Part shown: piece after piece, positions 1 through 11,788 of the stretch
How the letters are laid out: every line of letters begins with the position of its first letter
How positions within the stretch are numbered: the first letter of the stretch is position 1
Assembly: GCA_025094145.1 (NCBI GenBank)
Contig: JALLLS010000082.1
Coordinates: 1-64,000, forward strand
Direction of reading: 5' to 3'
Source: Spinellus fusiger
Taxonomy: Eukaryota > Mucoromycota > Mucoromycetes > Mucorales > Phycomycetaceae
Length of the DNA: 64,000 nt
The notes under the pieces: generated by a model
Seen by the model: only the letters and a program-made list of their open reading frames with translations
What the model was told of the DNA's origin: nothing
Databases searched by the model: none
Made by a program: the position numbers and the translations under genes

Positions 1-3000
1 TTGAGCTTAGAAGGTTCATTTGTAGTTATGACCAATCAGTGAGATAATACAGAGCTGTACTATGGTGCTTGCGTGCACTCAAGCTTTCATAGAGGATTCT
101 GATATGTCACAGCACACTACTCATGTTGACCAATTCATAGAGAATCTTTGGATTGAAGTCGGAACATAACAGTACTGATTTTTGTTTAAATAATCATCTT
201 CAATTGTTATATCCAATATTATAACTTTATATATATTCCATTTAGTTGATTATATTTTTAAGAGAATAATTACTCATCATCTGTATACTTTTTGAATAAA
301 AAATAGTCTGTTGTGATTATACAGGCCCTTGTTTTTATCTTTTTGTAAAGTGTCTTTTTTACCTGTATTAGTTGATGGGTCATTTCCCCCAACGATCACT
401 CAGACACTCTTCTCTTCGATAATTTATGTTTAAACATCGACGAGTTTATTATTCACACTGTTCTTATTATGACAATGCTTTTACAATATTCCTTACAGTA
501 AAAACACTCATATGTGACAAGAAATTCAATAGATTTTTCTATTTATCAATGACCTATAAAAAATAGTAAGGCAAGTATGATTGATGATCCTTTAATAATC
601 TATCAAGATATCTCTTATAGTAAAACATAGTTACTTTTAGATCAATTAACATCTATTTTTGGGAAAAGGGAATAGATTGAACTACATGAAATAATAATAT
701 AGGTTAAGATAAATGTATATAATCATATAGACCTTAATGTTCATGACATATTCATAAAAATAAATTTACTTTAGGTGTCCATCATAGACATAGCATAAAA
801 CAAGATAATATAAAGATAAAAGCAATTATGAGTATGTTTACAAATTGAAAATCACTGTAAGATTTGAAGCCCATTAATTCCTTACTTTTTATTAGTATAT
901 ATCTATTAAACAGGAAAGGTGCTTCGAATATAATAATTCTTAGAGCTTTGTACTCCAGTTTAAAAGGCGTTGATTAATAAATGCAATGAGTGTGATAATG
1001 CATAATTTATTATTATTAAATATATAAATACAAAAACAGGATCAAATAGTAAATAAATATCAGCTATAAGAAATGAAGGTAAATGATGTGAAATAGAAAA
1101 TATATAATTTGGACAAAATGATTAGATTAGTGATTAAATCATATACATGCATAACTTAATAGGTCAAAGTATAATAGTGCCTTAAAGTATCTCTTTTAGT
1201 ATTAAAGATAAAATATATGCAAAATAAAAACATACTGGCTATGGAAACCCATAATGAAGATGGCGGTATGGGGTTTTGGTACGATGTTTGCTAACATAGT
1301 GTGCGAGCTTGATAAGTTTCTAAGAAAAGCCAAAATAAAATACACTGCCATAAGATTATGAAAAAACTATGCTTGGAAGTAACAATTAAACATATTTAAT
1401 TTAGTAACAGAAGTTTTCTTTTTTCTACCTTATATTTAATAATATACTACTTTTTTAAAAAAAATATTTATTCACTTTTTGAAAGAAAAAAAATCGCTCA
1501 CAAAAAGAAATCAAACCCTTCACAAAGAACTGTTCATTTATTTCATTTTCTATATGGGCTTACAGCTATTTATCATTCAATAACTATGAACAGTTTAACT
1601 TTTTATTTTTAACAAATAATTGAATGCTTAGAGATAATTTATTGTTATAAAATAAAGCATTGTGTTTATTGATCTTGGAAAGTTTTACTGCTCTCTTCAT
1701 CAGTACAGTTTTAAAATGTCTTGTCAATAAATCATATTTTTTTAAATCAATACTATTCTTCAAATTAATTTCAAATATGATGACTCGTGTTATAATCAGA
1801 GTTTTGGGGTCATTTGAATGTAGTTTTATCTCAGCCTTTTTTCTTCTCGATCTTCTTTTTATTGCTTCATTGACAATGTTACGATTAATACTGTCTTCCT
1901 ATAGGTGTCCAAGCCCGATCTTCGGAGATAAAAGACAGTGAATACAGAACAACAGGTTTTCTCCAAGGCATTCATGTAATTTTATAGTATTTCTGTAATT
2001 ATTATCACATTAATAGATTATTGAGATATTTTAAAAAGACTATTAAGAAAATAAAGATAATAAAATAAATTTATTCTTTGGTTTGAAAAAAAAAACAATC
2101 GGGACTTTGAGACCATCTCATTTCATAAGTGAAAGCACAATATTGTTATTATTTTCACAGCCTTCAAGATCTTTTCACAGATGTGTTACCCTCATAACTA
2201 CAGAATATATTAAATCTTTATTTTGTTATGAGAAAATCATCCCTTTTATAGAGCATATAGTGCTGGTGTAAGATGAATGGCTTTAATGAGATATTGTGAT
2301 CATATGTTTTGAAGAGACACAATTTAATTTGTTTGGTGTAGATAGTAATTGTGTTCTACAATAGGTTAATACAGATTTTTTAGTGCATCTTATAATTCCA
2401 AAAAATAATTATGGTACAATTATCATGACTTAATGACAACCTTAGTAATACAGACGTTACATATGCCTATACACTGTAAAGACTAATAGATATTCCAAAG
2501 TGTATAATATGCGTTCAAAGAAAGTAGTCTATATAAATCGCAAATTAAATAGACAAGATATGTATTATAGGAAAACAAAAGACAATACAGCATTAGAAAT
2601 TCATTATACACATACTGTCTTTAATTGTTATTATCTATGATACTTTGAGGCATTGTCCAAGTTCAGTCAGTACAGAATAATTAGTCTCATATGAACATTA
2701 GCTAATCTGAAATATCATATTTCATATCTGTTAGCTGTCTTCTTTTTGGCTACACCAGTGTTGAGAGGGTATCACTTTGATATAACATTTTTATAATAGT
2801 CAAATAAAGTTTAATTACTATCAACAGCCACACGCTAAAATGAGCGATGATACCGTGGAAAAACTGAGAAGAATACATTTTTATTGAATTATTATACTTA
2901 GATATCAAAGTCTTATTTCTTGAAGAATTAATCAAGTCTTGTCAGGATATAGTCACCCATGTGCATGTCATAAATCATCAAGCACATTTCTAATAGTTTG

Positions 3001-3195
3001 TGAGTCTGTTTTACAAAATCTATGCTTCTTGCTCATTTCTAAACTGATGATACCAGCACACATTCTACTTACAGATCTCGTCCTAATTATAGTTGGAACA
3101 TCTATTAAGCTCAACATATCAATTGACATTATTCTAGAAATTAATTGAAAAATTAGAATATATTTCTATATTTAATGAATCACAAACTATGAATG
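1..3195. other. Gene-free AT-rich region
   Basis: No coding region with splice support or recognisable protein was found on either strand. Reading frames here are short and of biased composition. The stretch is AT-rich with many homopolymer runs. A slightly more GC-rich island near 1240-1320 has no readable product. It is probably decayed repeat DNA, but I recognise no family. Confidence 0.6.
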
Positions 3196-4324
3196 TACAT
3201 GCCCAAAGATTTTTGGGATATATAAAGAAATATTCTGAGAATAAAATTTCAATATTCTTATAATTGGCTAATGTGTTTGAAAATATTTTTTGCTGTGTAA
3301 ATGAGCTATTTCAAACTCTACCTGCCTGTTTTAGCAATGGCTATTGACTTTACAATCAAAAAGTATAGAATTGGCTGTAAAGATAAGAAATAGAACAAGA
3401 ATCACCTCAAAATTACAATCTAGTCACTGATATTCTTCTCTTAACATAATGTGTTATCCTTAAGCCCACAGTATTTGCAGAACAACACTGCTTAAGAAAG
3501 ATGTATTACAGAACTTATAGAGTTAACTCTAGTGGTCATTGTCCATAAAATAGAACCAAATACAACTATATTGAGAGCTGTATAGCCATTCATTGACTCA
3601 ATATCTATAATCACTTCAGTAACTATCTTATTGTAACTGATATTAACAATAGTACTTAATGATAACAGGATATTGTTTCTAATACCGTCCTTTAGGCTCA
3701 AGGCAAATAGAGTGTGAATTGTTTGACTTGTGGATTTTATGAGTGGAGGCTATAGTATATATGTCACTAGAATAATAGATGAAACATTATTTGTTTTGAT
3801 ATTCCCCTCCTTTTGTTATTTCCTACACTGCACATACAATTTGATATTCGAATACTCGTCAATATGAGCATAACTGAGCAAGGTAATGTGCCATTATTAA
3901 CAAAGAGAAACAATAGAAGGAAGTGATAGACACTACCAAGGACTATTCTAGTGATAAAAAGGTAAGCAGTATCTTCATCTGGGCTTGAGATCATTGTATT
4001 CCACAAGACACTCATTGTATTGTTATTAGGCAAGTAAAGACTCCTTTCAAGTCAGTCCCGGGTGATCTTTTCTTTCTTTTATACTGTCTAGGGTATACTC
4101 CTGAGCATAGTTATCTATCTCCCAAGGATAAAGCACAAGGCTTTTAGGTTGTGGATTCTATTGATAATATAATTTAATATTGAGGTATCCACAAAAGGAA
4201 ATAATAATCTAGATACTTGCAAACCTTTGATTCTAAACACAGAGACATAAAAGGGAATTTTTATTGTGACGTAAAAGGAAGGAAATATCACCGCTTAAAG
4301 GCCAGAAAAATCTTTGGGTGTGTA
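3196..4324. mobile_element. TIR element, copy A (non-autonomous DNA transposon-like)
   Basis: Both ends carry an inverted repeat. The left end reads TACATGCCCAAAGATT (3196-3211) and the right end AATCTTTGGGTGTGTA (4309-4324). The same ends and much of the interior recur at 34261-34999. Shared blocks include the one around 3204-3450, and the one from about 3925 that contains the motif TATCTGGGCTTGAG-like text and the motif TCCACAAGACACTCATT. The TA at each outer end suits a TA target duplication, as in Tc1/mariner-type insertion. There is no transposase-like reading frame, so it would have to be mobilised in trans. Copy A has about 470 bp (roughly 3450-3920) absent from the other copy, either an insertion here or a deletion there. 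Family assignment is inference. Confidence 0.7.
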
Positions 4325-4899
4325 GTAGAGAATAAACAAGTGAATGCGATTTAAATAGTTACACAGAGAAAATAGAAATGTGAGAAGTGTAGTAAAATTA
4401 AATTAAAATGAAAAAAGAAAAAAGACCAGAAAAATACTAGTTAGGATACTAAAAGAGTACACATCCAAGAATAATTTTACATCTTCTTGGTTAGAGATAA
4501 TTAGTGTTGTCTATTTGCAATTTATGTGCCTTCATAGCTAACAATAAAGCTTAAGCCTATTAACAGCATTTATGGAAATGTGATCTAACATATGGAAGTG
4601 TGATCTAGCATATGGAAATACAGAAAAAAGGGGTCAATGTATTAAACATACAATACTAATATCATATAATTATAACACCATAGACTTCATCAAATAAAAC
4701 AGAATTAATATGAACACGTTTTATTGTTACCTATAAGCCCTTTTTCTTTTTTCTTAATTTTTTTTTAAAAAAAGGGGATAGTTTCTTATTCAATCATCTC
4801 TTACCCAAATCCCAGTTAAGATTATCGTGTACAGAACAAGCAATCAAAATATAGCAATGTGTACAACCTGCCAAATATTATTTGAATTACCGAAGGAAC
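4325..4899. other. Gene-free stretch upstream of the secreted-protein gene
   Basis: AT-rich with no coding signal. It contains a small tandem repeat near 4570-4618: about 20-bp units beginning TATGGAAATGTGATCTA, roughly 2.5 copies. The right end grades into the promoter of the gene at 4976. Confidence 0.5.
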
Positions 4900-4900
4900 A

Positions 4901-4975
4901 AAAGAGTATAAAACCACTGTCCTCAAACACCATAGCTACTTATCTCAAACCAACACTACCAACATCTCTCTAAAT
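4901..4975 (+). promoter_or_regulatory. TATA-box promoter of the secreted DPBB gene
   Basis: A clear TATAAAA sits at 4907-4913, 63 bp before the ATG at 4976. It is followed by a C/A-rich leader (CAAACACC, CTTATCTCAAACC) typical of a highly expressed fungal gene. The ATG lies in TAAATATGTCT, with A at -3. Confidence 0.7.
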
Positions 4976-5421
4976 ATGTCTGCCATTGCCCGCATTGCCT
5001 CTATCTTCTTCCTTGCCTCTGTTGCTCAATTGGCTGTTGCTGCACCTGTTGAAGAGCGTGGTAACATCTATGGTGATGCCACTTACTATGACACCGGACT
5101 TGGCTCCTGTGGATGGTGGAGTAAGAATACCGACTATATTGTCGCCATAAACCACCAGCAAATGGCCAACCCAGCCAACCCTAACAAGAACTCTAAGTGT
5201 GGAAAGTGGATCAACGTGTGGGGTCCCAAAGGATATGTCAGAGCCATTATTGTAAGTTGATAAAAATGTATGCTTCATTGAGTGTCCACTAACCTTTTCT
5301 CTCTTAGGTCGATACTTGCCCTGGATGTGCCTATGGAGCTATTGATCTCAGCCCTGCTGCTTTCGATAAGGTTGCCGACCACTCTAAGGGTCGTGTCAAG
5401 GTCTGGTGGAACTGGGCATAA
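4976..5421 (+). CDS. Small secreted double-psi beta-barrel (RlpA/expansin/barwin-like) protein
   Basis: Two exons: 4976-5251 and 5308-5421, with a 56-nt GT-AG intron that keeps the frame. The product is 129 aa. Residues about 1-22 are a signal peptide (ARIASIFFLASVAQLAVAAP). The mature part has the hallmarks of small fungal double-psi beta-barrel proteins: GDATYYDTGLGSCGWW, later KCGKWINVWGPKGYVRA, then VDTCPGCAYGAIDLS straddling the intron, and a C-terminal VKVWWNW. Four cysteines, spaced as in the family, could form disulfides. Proteins of this type are secreted or wall-associated; some loosen polysaccharide or bind chitin or glucan. The sequence does not show which. A strong TATA promoter suggests high or stage-specific expression. 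AATAAA-like text near 5515 could be the poly(A) signal. Confidence 0.9.
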
Positions 5422-5626
5422 ACATTCCAGTCTTTAAACTCTCTATTTATTTAATTATAAAGATCTCTTGATGAGACTTAATATTTTAATTTTATAATGC
5501 TAGTCATAAATTTTAATAAACCAATCCATATGAAAAAAAACCAGTTGAAAATTTTTCTACATTATGTTCATTGTGAACATGAAAAAAAGAAATAAGGTAT
5601 GTTTTATATGCACAAATAAATCAGCA

Positions 5627-5658
<32 letters not shown>

Positions 5659-6787
5659 AGTTTTGATATTTATAGCTTTTTGCAGGTGTAAGTACAAGTG
5701 TAGACCTACCTACAGCTGTGGAACTTGTTTTATAATTATAAAAATATTAAATGTTGATCTGTGGCAATACAATGCACATCTCCAGAGAAAACAATAATAC
5801 TATAGACTGAGGAAGAATTCTAAATAGAACAACAAACAAGTACCAACAAGTAAAACACCAAGCGGGAAGTGGATATGACTTCCAAATCCACACAGGATAG
5901 ACAGAAAACTCAGTGTCTAGAGGCTATTCAATTGCAGATCTGATATTCAACATGAACAAGAGATCAGATATTGTTTATTCTTCATAATGGTCTATTTTAT
6001 GTAATTATTACTGTTTAAATAGCATATAACATCTAGAACTTAGTTGAATATTGTCTGAATATTAAAGCCATCACTATTTTATTAGTATTATAATGTATAG
6101 TGGCTGGATGTGTGTTCTCTGAACTAGCATTTTCCCAGTGAGGCACATTGAATTTTAAAGAAAGGGAGTACTTTTTCTCATATTAATTTCCCATAAGAGC
6201 CTATATTACTATTGGAATTATGCTATAGCCCTGCAGGTATACATGACTCTGTAGGCCTTTATAGCTATTTCTATAGAGATTTTTGTTCATAGGTACAAAT
6301 TACAAACTAGTGATAAACTAATCGATAAAAAAAAAGAATGCAACAATCATGATGGAGACTACTTGGCCTGTGAGCGTATATTGAAGCATTATTATGCACT
6401 CATCACAGTTGTTTTCTCTTGCTATAGTGGTATTATATATAGAAATGTACATTAAGCAACAAAATATGATATACTGTAACATAGAGAGAGAAAAAGAGAA
6501 GTATCAACAGTTAGATATGTGGTTTGCATACTACTTTGGCTAGTTAATCAACACAGTTGATTTTATTTTAATGTATATTATTTTTCAAAAAAAAAAAAAG
6601 AAAAGAGAAAACTGTGAGAAAAAACTGCGAGAAAAAAGACTTATGAAGAACAAGAATAAACAGAAATAGGAATAGGAATAAGAATACACATAGAAACATA
6701 GACAATATATATATCAATGGAAGAGGGATTACACAAACGAATTATACTAGACAGAGAGGAAAATGACTCCAAAATTGCATTTATAAA
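5422..6787. other. Gene-free stretch with a shared dispersed repeat
   Basis: No coding region is supported. A dinucleotide array (AT then GT) lies at about 5627-5658. The block around 5830-5965 (ACAAGTA, AACACCAAG, TCCACACAGGATAGAC, CTAGAGG) is diverged but recognisably similar in order to 12200-12335, so both come from one old dispersed repeat. The right edge is the outer boundary of the large palindrome. A minus-strand reading frame (6641-6880, beginning KDKSREEAEKKKNRPF) crosses that boundary; see findings. Confidence 0.5.
5627..5658. repeat. (AT)n(GT)n microsatellite
   Basis: An alternating AT tract runs directly into an alternating GT tract, immediately downstream of the secreted DPBB gene. 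Confidence 0.9.
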
Positions 6788-8215
6788 TTCTTCTATACCT
6801 GAGACAGCAGGTATAGCATAATAAGGGTTGAAAGGCCTATTTTTTTTCTTTTCAGCCTCTTCTCTTGACTTATCTTTCATGGATCCTACAACATTGCCTT
6901 ATATTACCAGCCCAAGTGGACACCTTGCTGTATTCTTCATACACACACGAGTGAGACTTCTATTAAAAACAAGCTAAGCAATATTTTGTTTCATGGACCT
7001 TTATTTTATTATATCAATGCTTTATTTTTCACATATGTAGCTCAGGCTAGTCTATGATATTGTTGTCCACCTTCAACTCTTGTTCGAGTGTTATTTTATC
7101 TGAACATATACACCTTAAATTCTCACTCAACATACAGAAAATTCAAATACAGAAAAACAGAAGAGGAGATATAGCTTTTACTACAACTATATCTTATTTT
7201 ATCTCTTGAAAAATCTACGAGAAAAAACCCTTTGAGACAGTATAATATTTATATTTATATTTATATTTATATTAGAAATAATAATGGTAGAATAACAAGA
7301 CAAGTAGCAAAATATACAAAAGACTATAAACCAGTCTTTTGCTGACTATCTAGTCTCGTTTTCTCTTTGCCCCAATTATAGGCCTTTTTTCAGGTTCTCC
7401 GTGGATATATGGACAAAGCATCTATTGAGAACATGTAAGATATCAGAGTCTATGCCATCAATTTTTTCTTTTTCTTTTCTTTCAACTTACTTCTTGTGCA
7501 TGCATGCTATAATATAATATAATATAATAAAGATGATAATAAGTGAGATAGTATTCTTTCACAAACGCATTTGTTTTTCATTAATGCTTTACTTACTTCA
7601 TATGATGGTTCAACTCCCCTGCAGTCTCAAAGTCTTTGGTACAGCCATTATACCAAGTGCACATAAAGTTGCGTCGGAAATACATACTGATACTGAATAT
7701 GCTTATAAGCATAGTTTCTTATAGCACGATAAAAAAATTAACTTACATGAAAGATAAAGTAAAGTAAATGAAATAAAATGAAATAAAATGAAATAAAATG
7801 AAATAAAATCCACAACCAATAAAAATATGTCTTTTATATAGGTGTGGAGTTTCTTGAAACCTTTTAGGCATGGTACAGGCTTACATCAGACAAACAAAAT
7901 GCTATATCGGCCATCCTAATCTTTTGAAGGCTCTCCCTTTTCCGGGTAATGAAAAGATATTCTGTGGTTTAATCTTATCAGGCGCATTCTGGGGAAGCAG
8001 AAGACATTATTCAGACTCCACACCATAGATTGACATACCACATAGCATTCACACGGGCCTTGTCACCGATTCCACACACTTTGGAGTTGCCATGAGATGG
8101 GGAGGGTAGATCAAGGCTGTTTTGGTGTTCTAGTAGACTATTATTAGCAACAATGACAGACATTTGGTTTCTATGAGCATATAGAAACACAACAGTGATC
8201 TAAGAATAGATTCAG
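6788..8215 (+). repeat. Left arm of a 1428-bp palindrome
   Basis: This arm is the reverse complement of 10361-11788. The paired coordinates always sum to 18576, so the arms have no net indel. I compared several hundred bases in separate blocks (for example 6901-7100, 7141-7290, 7381-7440, 8041-8215) and saw no mismatch. Even the AAATGAAATA microsatellite at about 7767-7809 and the TATATT-type array at about 7245-7273 have the same copy number in both arms. No intact gene is readable. Short ORFs (a 63-codon frame at 7533-7724) occur in both arms. A minus-strand frame (KDKSREEAEKKKNRPF) crosses the outer edge. Confidence 0.95.
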
Positions 8216-8470
8216 ATTTAGTAAATATATTTCAATCATCTTCAATAATAGTATCAACTAAACGTTGTATTGATACCATCAGCAATAGACTATCAATTGA
8301 CTATCTTTTTTATCAAACCATTTTTGTATAATTAATTCATCACAACATGCATTTTTATTCTTTATAAACATCATATCTATTAATATATATGATGTATTCA
8401 AATAGAAAAACATGCTATAGTATAATTAAATATTCAAAACTGTCTAATGCATAAAAATAAATCAGAGGAC

Positions 8471-10171
8471 TGTTGTGCCCAGCAACTATAGAGAGAAAAT
8501 GAGTAATATACCATTCAAATTTATAAACCATATTACCATTGTCGAAAAATATATATTTCTCTTGCTGTATGTTCACTAAAAATAGTTTTCTTTAACTAAA
8601 TATTGTCATGTTGTCTATACTTTCTCTTTGGTCTTTGTTTTGGCTTTTGTCTCAGCCATTGTCATTGATTTTTTTGCTTTTAGTCTACAGATAAAATATT
8701 CTTCTGAACACTCTCCATTGGAAAAAAGAATGTTTAGTGGTTCAATAGTTTTATTTTCTATTTAATCTAAGTATGAGGCTTCTAATATTGGTTATATAAA
8801 AATAATAACAAATGTCTGTACCATAGCTATATACAGTATTCAGTTTAAACTCTATAATCTTTTTTATTTTTCGACCTTTATTTTGCTTATTCCTTACTTC
8901 TTCTTTTTCCACTATAACATCTATTATGTCTGACACTAATGAGCAAGTCATCAAAACTATTGGAAACAGAAAGAAGAATATTGAATACTTCACTCGTCAA
9001 CTCATTGTTCACAAGGCCACTCAACATGGCATCAGTCAAGTGGAGATTGCAGCCATGTTTGGCATCAGTCGGCTCACTGTCAGCCTTATCATGAAGAGAT
9101 ACAGGGAAACTAGCATTTTCAAGGCAGGAAAGGGCACTGGGCACAAGTTCATTCTGACGGAGAGGGACGAGAGATAGTTCTCTCGCGAGGCATCAAGGGA
9201 CTCCTTCCAGAGCATGAGGGAGCTTTATCAGGAAATGGCCACTCAGATATCCATGACAACATTTCAAAAAATGATGAATATTGGCCTTTCTTCTTACAGG
9301 GTGATAAGAAAGCCTGCTCTCACTAACAAGCACAAGAAGTTGAGGATTGATTGGGCCAAAGCCCGCCTCCACTGGACTGAAGAAGACTGGATGGCAGTCA
9401 TCTAGTTCGATGAGTCAAAGTACCAGCTAATGAGCAACAACCACTGCAACAGAGTGGTGCGCAGGAAGAATGAGAGGCTATTCCCAAATAATGTGAAGCC
9501 GACAATGAAGTTTGGTTGTGGTGGGGTGATGGTGTGGGGCTCCTTTTCTGATGAAGGTGTTGGTAGACTTGCTGTGGTGGAGGGATCCATTAATAGTGCC
9601 AAATACACCAGTATTTTAGAAACGGCCTATTACCTCGAGCTGGCTCGTCTTTCGACACTGAATCCAGTGATAGGTTATGTTTTTCAAGAGAACAATTTCA
9701 GTTGCCATACTAGTAAAGAGAATAGGAAATGGAAGGATGATAGAGGCATAGTCATGATGGAGGGGTGGCTCTCTCAAAGCCCTGATCTGAACCCAATTGA
9801 GCATTTTTGGGAAGAGTTGGACAGAGCAGTTCGGAAAAGGATGACCCTAGCAAGCAATCTCCAGGATCTTAAGGCTCTCTTGTTCCAAGAATGGGACAAA
9901 ATTCCCAAGGAGTCTACCAACAACCTCATTGCCAGCTGGGTCAAATATGTAAGACTGTGGTAGATAACAAGGGTAGAAACACTAAATATTAAGGGTTTCT
10001 ACCCAATAAACTTGTACTTATTATCCTGTTCACCTTCTTTATACTCCATACAATTTTCAAGTCTTTAAAGTGTGTTTAATGTATGTTTTTATTACAAGTA
10101 ATAAGTATTTCCCCAAACAAGAATTATATCAGAAAATGAAAAGAATTATAGTGTTTACACCGGACACTGTA
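8471..10171 (+). mobile_element. Degenerate Tc1/mariner-type transposon
   Basis: A Tc1-like transposase remnant lies inside (8926-9963). The right terminus is suggested by TATAGTGTTTACACC followed by GGACACTG (10147-10169) and a TA. This is the inverted form of the usual CAGTGTCC-type Tc1 end. The left inverted repeat is not clear; a weakly similar GGACTGTTGTGCCC-type stretch near 8467-8490 would give a length of about 1.7 kb, so the left boundary is tentative. Confidence 0.6.
8926..9963 (+). pseudogene. Tc1/mariner transposase, inactivated by two TAG stops
   Basis: One continuous frame of 345 codons with stops only at 9175-9177 and 9403-9405. The N-terminal part is a helix-turn-helix (GISQVEIAAMFGISRLTVSL), then a GTGHKFILTERDER linker that matches the 'GRPRKLTERDER' segment of the family. 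The DDE domain follows: FDESKY (first Asp), VFQENNFSCHTSK (second position; Glu replaces the usual Asp of QDNAPxH), and SPDLNPIEHFW (third acidic residue), with 36 residues between the second and third positions. The first stop follows ...ERDER and the second sits where the family usually has Trp before the first catalytic Asp. Both are TAG where TGG is plausible, so G-to-A transitions fit. The element cannot make active transposase. Confidence 0.9.
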
Positions 10172-10360
10172 TTAAGACTAGAGGAATATTAAAAGCAGCC
10201 TGACACATATTTAATATTCTATGCCTACCAGGATTGAGGTTTGAGCTTAAAGACCAATTAGCGCTTTAATAAGAAGTTGGATGAGCAGATCAATCGAGTA
10301 AAGATAGTTGACAGATACTATCAGATACTTTGACACATTCCTGTGTCCTATTATTTCATA

Positions 10361-11788
10361 CTGAATCTATTCTTAGATCACTGTTGTGTTTCTATATGCT
10401 CATAGAAACCAAATGTCTGTCATTGTTGCTAATAATAGTCTACTAGAACACCAAAACAGCCTTGATCTACCCTCCCCATCTCATGGCAACTCCAAAGTGT
10501 GTGGAATCGGTGACAAGGCCCGTGTGAATGCTATGTGGTATGTCAATCTATGGTGTGGAGTCTGAATAATGTCTTCTGCTTCCCCAGAATGCGCCTGATA
10601 AGATTAAACCACAGAATATCTTTTCATTACCCGGAAAAGGGAGAGCCTTCAAAAGATTAGGATGGCCGATATAGCATTTTGTTTGTCTGATGTAAGCCTG
10701 TACCATGCCTAAAAGGTTTCAAGAAACTCCACACCTATATAAAAGACATATTTTTATTGGTTGTGGATTTTATTTCATTTTATTTCATTTTATTTCATTT
10801 TATTTCATTTACTTTACTTTATCTTTCATGTAAGTTAATTTTTTTATCGTGCTATAAGAAACTATGCTTATAAGCATATTCAGTATCAGTATGTATTTCC
10901 GACGCAACTTTATGTGCACTTGGTATAATGGCTGTACCAAAGACTTTGAGACTGCAGGGGAGTTGAACCATCATATGAAGTAAGTAAAGCATTAATGAAA
11001 AACAAATGCGTTTGTGAAAGAATACTATCTCACTTATTATCATCTTTATTATATTATATTATATTATAGCATGCATGCACAAGAAGTAAGTTGAAAGAAA
11101 AGAAAAAGAAAAAATTGATGGCATAGACTCTGATATCTTACATGTTCTCAATAGATGCTTTGTCCATATATCCACGGAGAACCTGAAAAAAGGCCTATAA
11201 TTGGGGCAAAGAGAAAACGAGACTAGATAGTCAGCAAAAGACTGGTTTATAGTCTTTTGTATATTTTGCTACTTGTCTTGTTATTCTACCATTATTATTT
11301 CTAATATAAATATAAATATAAATATAAATATTATACTGTCTCAAAGGGTTTTTTCTCGTAGATTTTTCAAGAGATAAAATAAGATATAGTTGTAGTAAAA
11401 GCTATATCTCCTCTTCTGTTTTTCTGTATTTGAATTTTCTGTATGTTGAGTGAGAATTTAAGGTGTATATGTTCAGATAAAATAACACTCGAACAAGAGT
11501 TGAAGGTGGACAACAATATCATAGACTAGCCTGAGCTACATATGTGAAAAATAAAGCATTGATATAATAAAATAAAGGTCCATGAAACAAAATATTGCTT
11601 AGCTTGTTTTTAATAGAAGTCTCACTCGTGTGTGTATGAAGAATACAGCAAGGTGTCCACTTGGGCTGGTAATATAAGGCAATGTTGTAGGATCCATGAA
11701 AGATAAGTCAAGAGAAGAGGCTGAAAAGAAAAAAAATAGGCCTTTCAACCCTTATTATGCTATACCTGCTGTCTCAGGTATAGAAGAA
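10361..11788 (-). repeat. Right arm of the 1428-bp palindrome
   Basis: Reverse complement of 6788-8215, with no mismatch seen in the blocks compared. Read on the plus strand, this arm starts with CTGAATCTATTCTTAGATCA and ends at ...TATAGAAGAA. A 50-codon plus-strand frame starts at about 10412 (MSVIVANNSLLEHQ...; ...GIGDKARVNAMWYVNLWCGV) but is not recognised. The 3' end encodes KNRPFNPYYAIPAVSGIEE and then diverges from the left copy at 11789. Confidence 0.95.

Larger units (their letters stand above)
8216..10360. other. 2145-bp spacer between the palindrome arms
   Basis: Unique sequence separates the two arms. It holds a dead Tc1/mariner transposon (transposase remnant 8926-9963, right terminus near 10169). 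The rest (8216-8900 and 10170-10360) is AT-rich with no readable gene. Confidence 0.85.

Noticed and set aside
7533..7724. 63-codon ORF repeated at 10852-11043
   Set aside because: It is simply the same sequence in both palindrome arms, with no domain, no splice support and AT-biased composition.
10412..10564. 50-codon frame in the right arm ending WYVNLWCGV
   Set aside because: The composition is protein-like but I cannot match it, and no flanking exon keeps the frame. Left as a remark on the arm rather than a gene.
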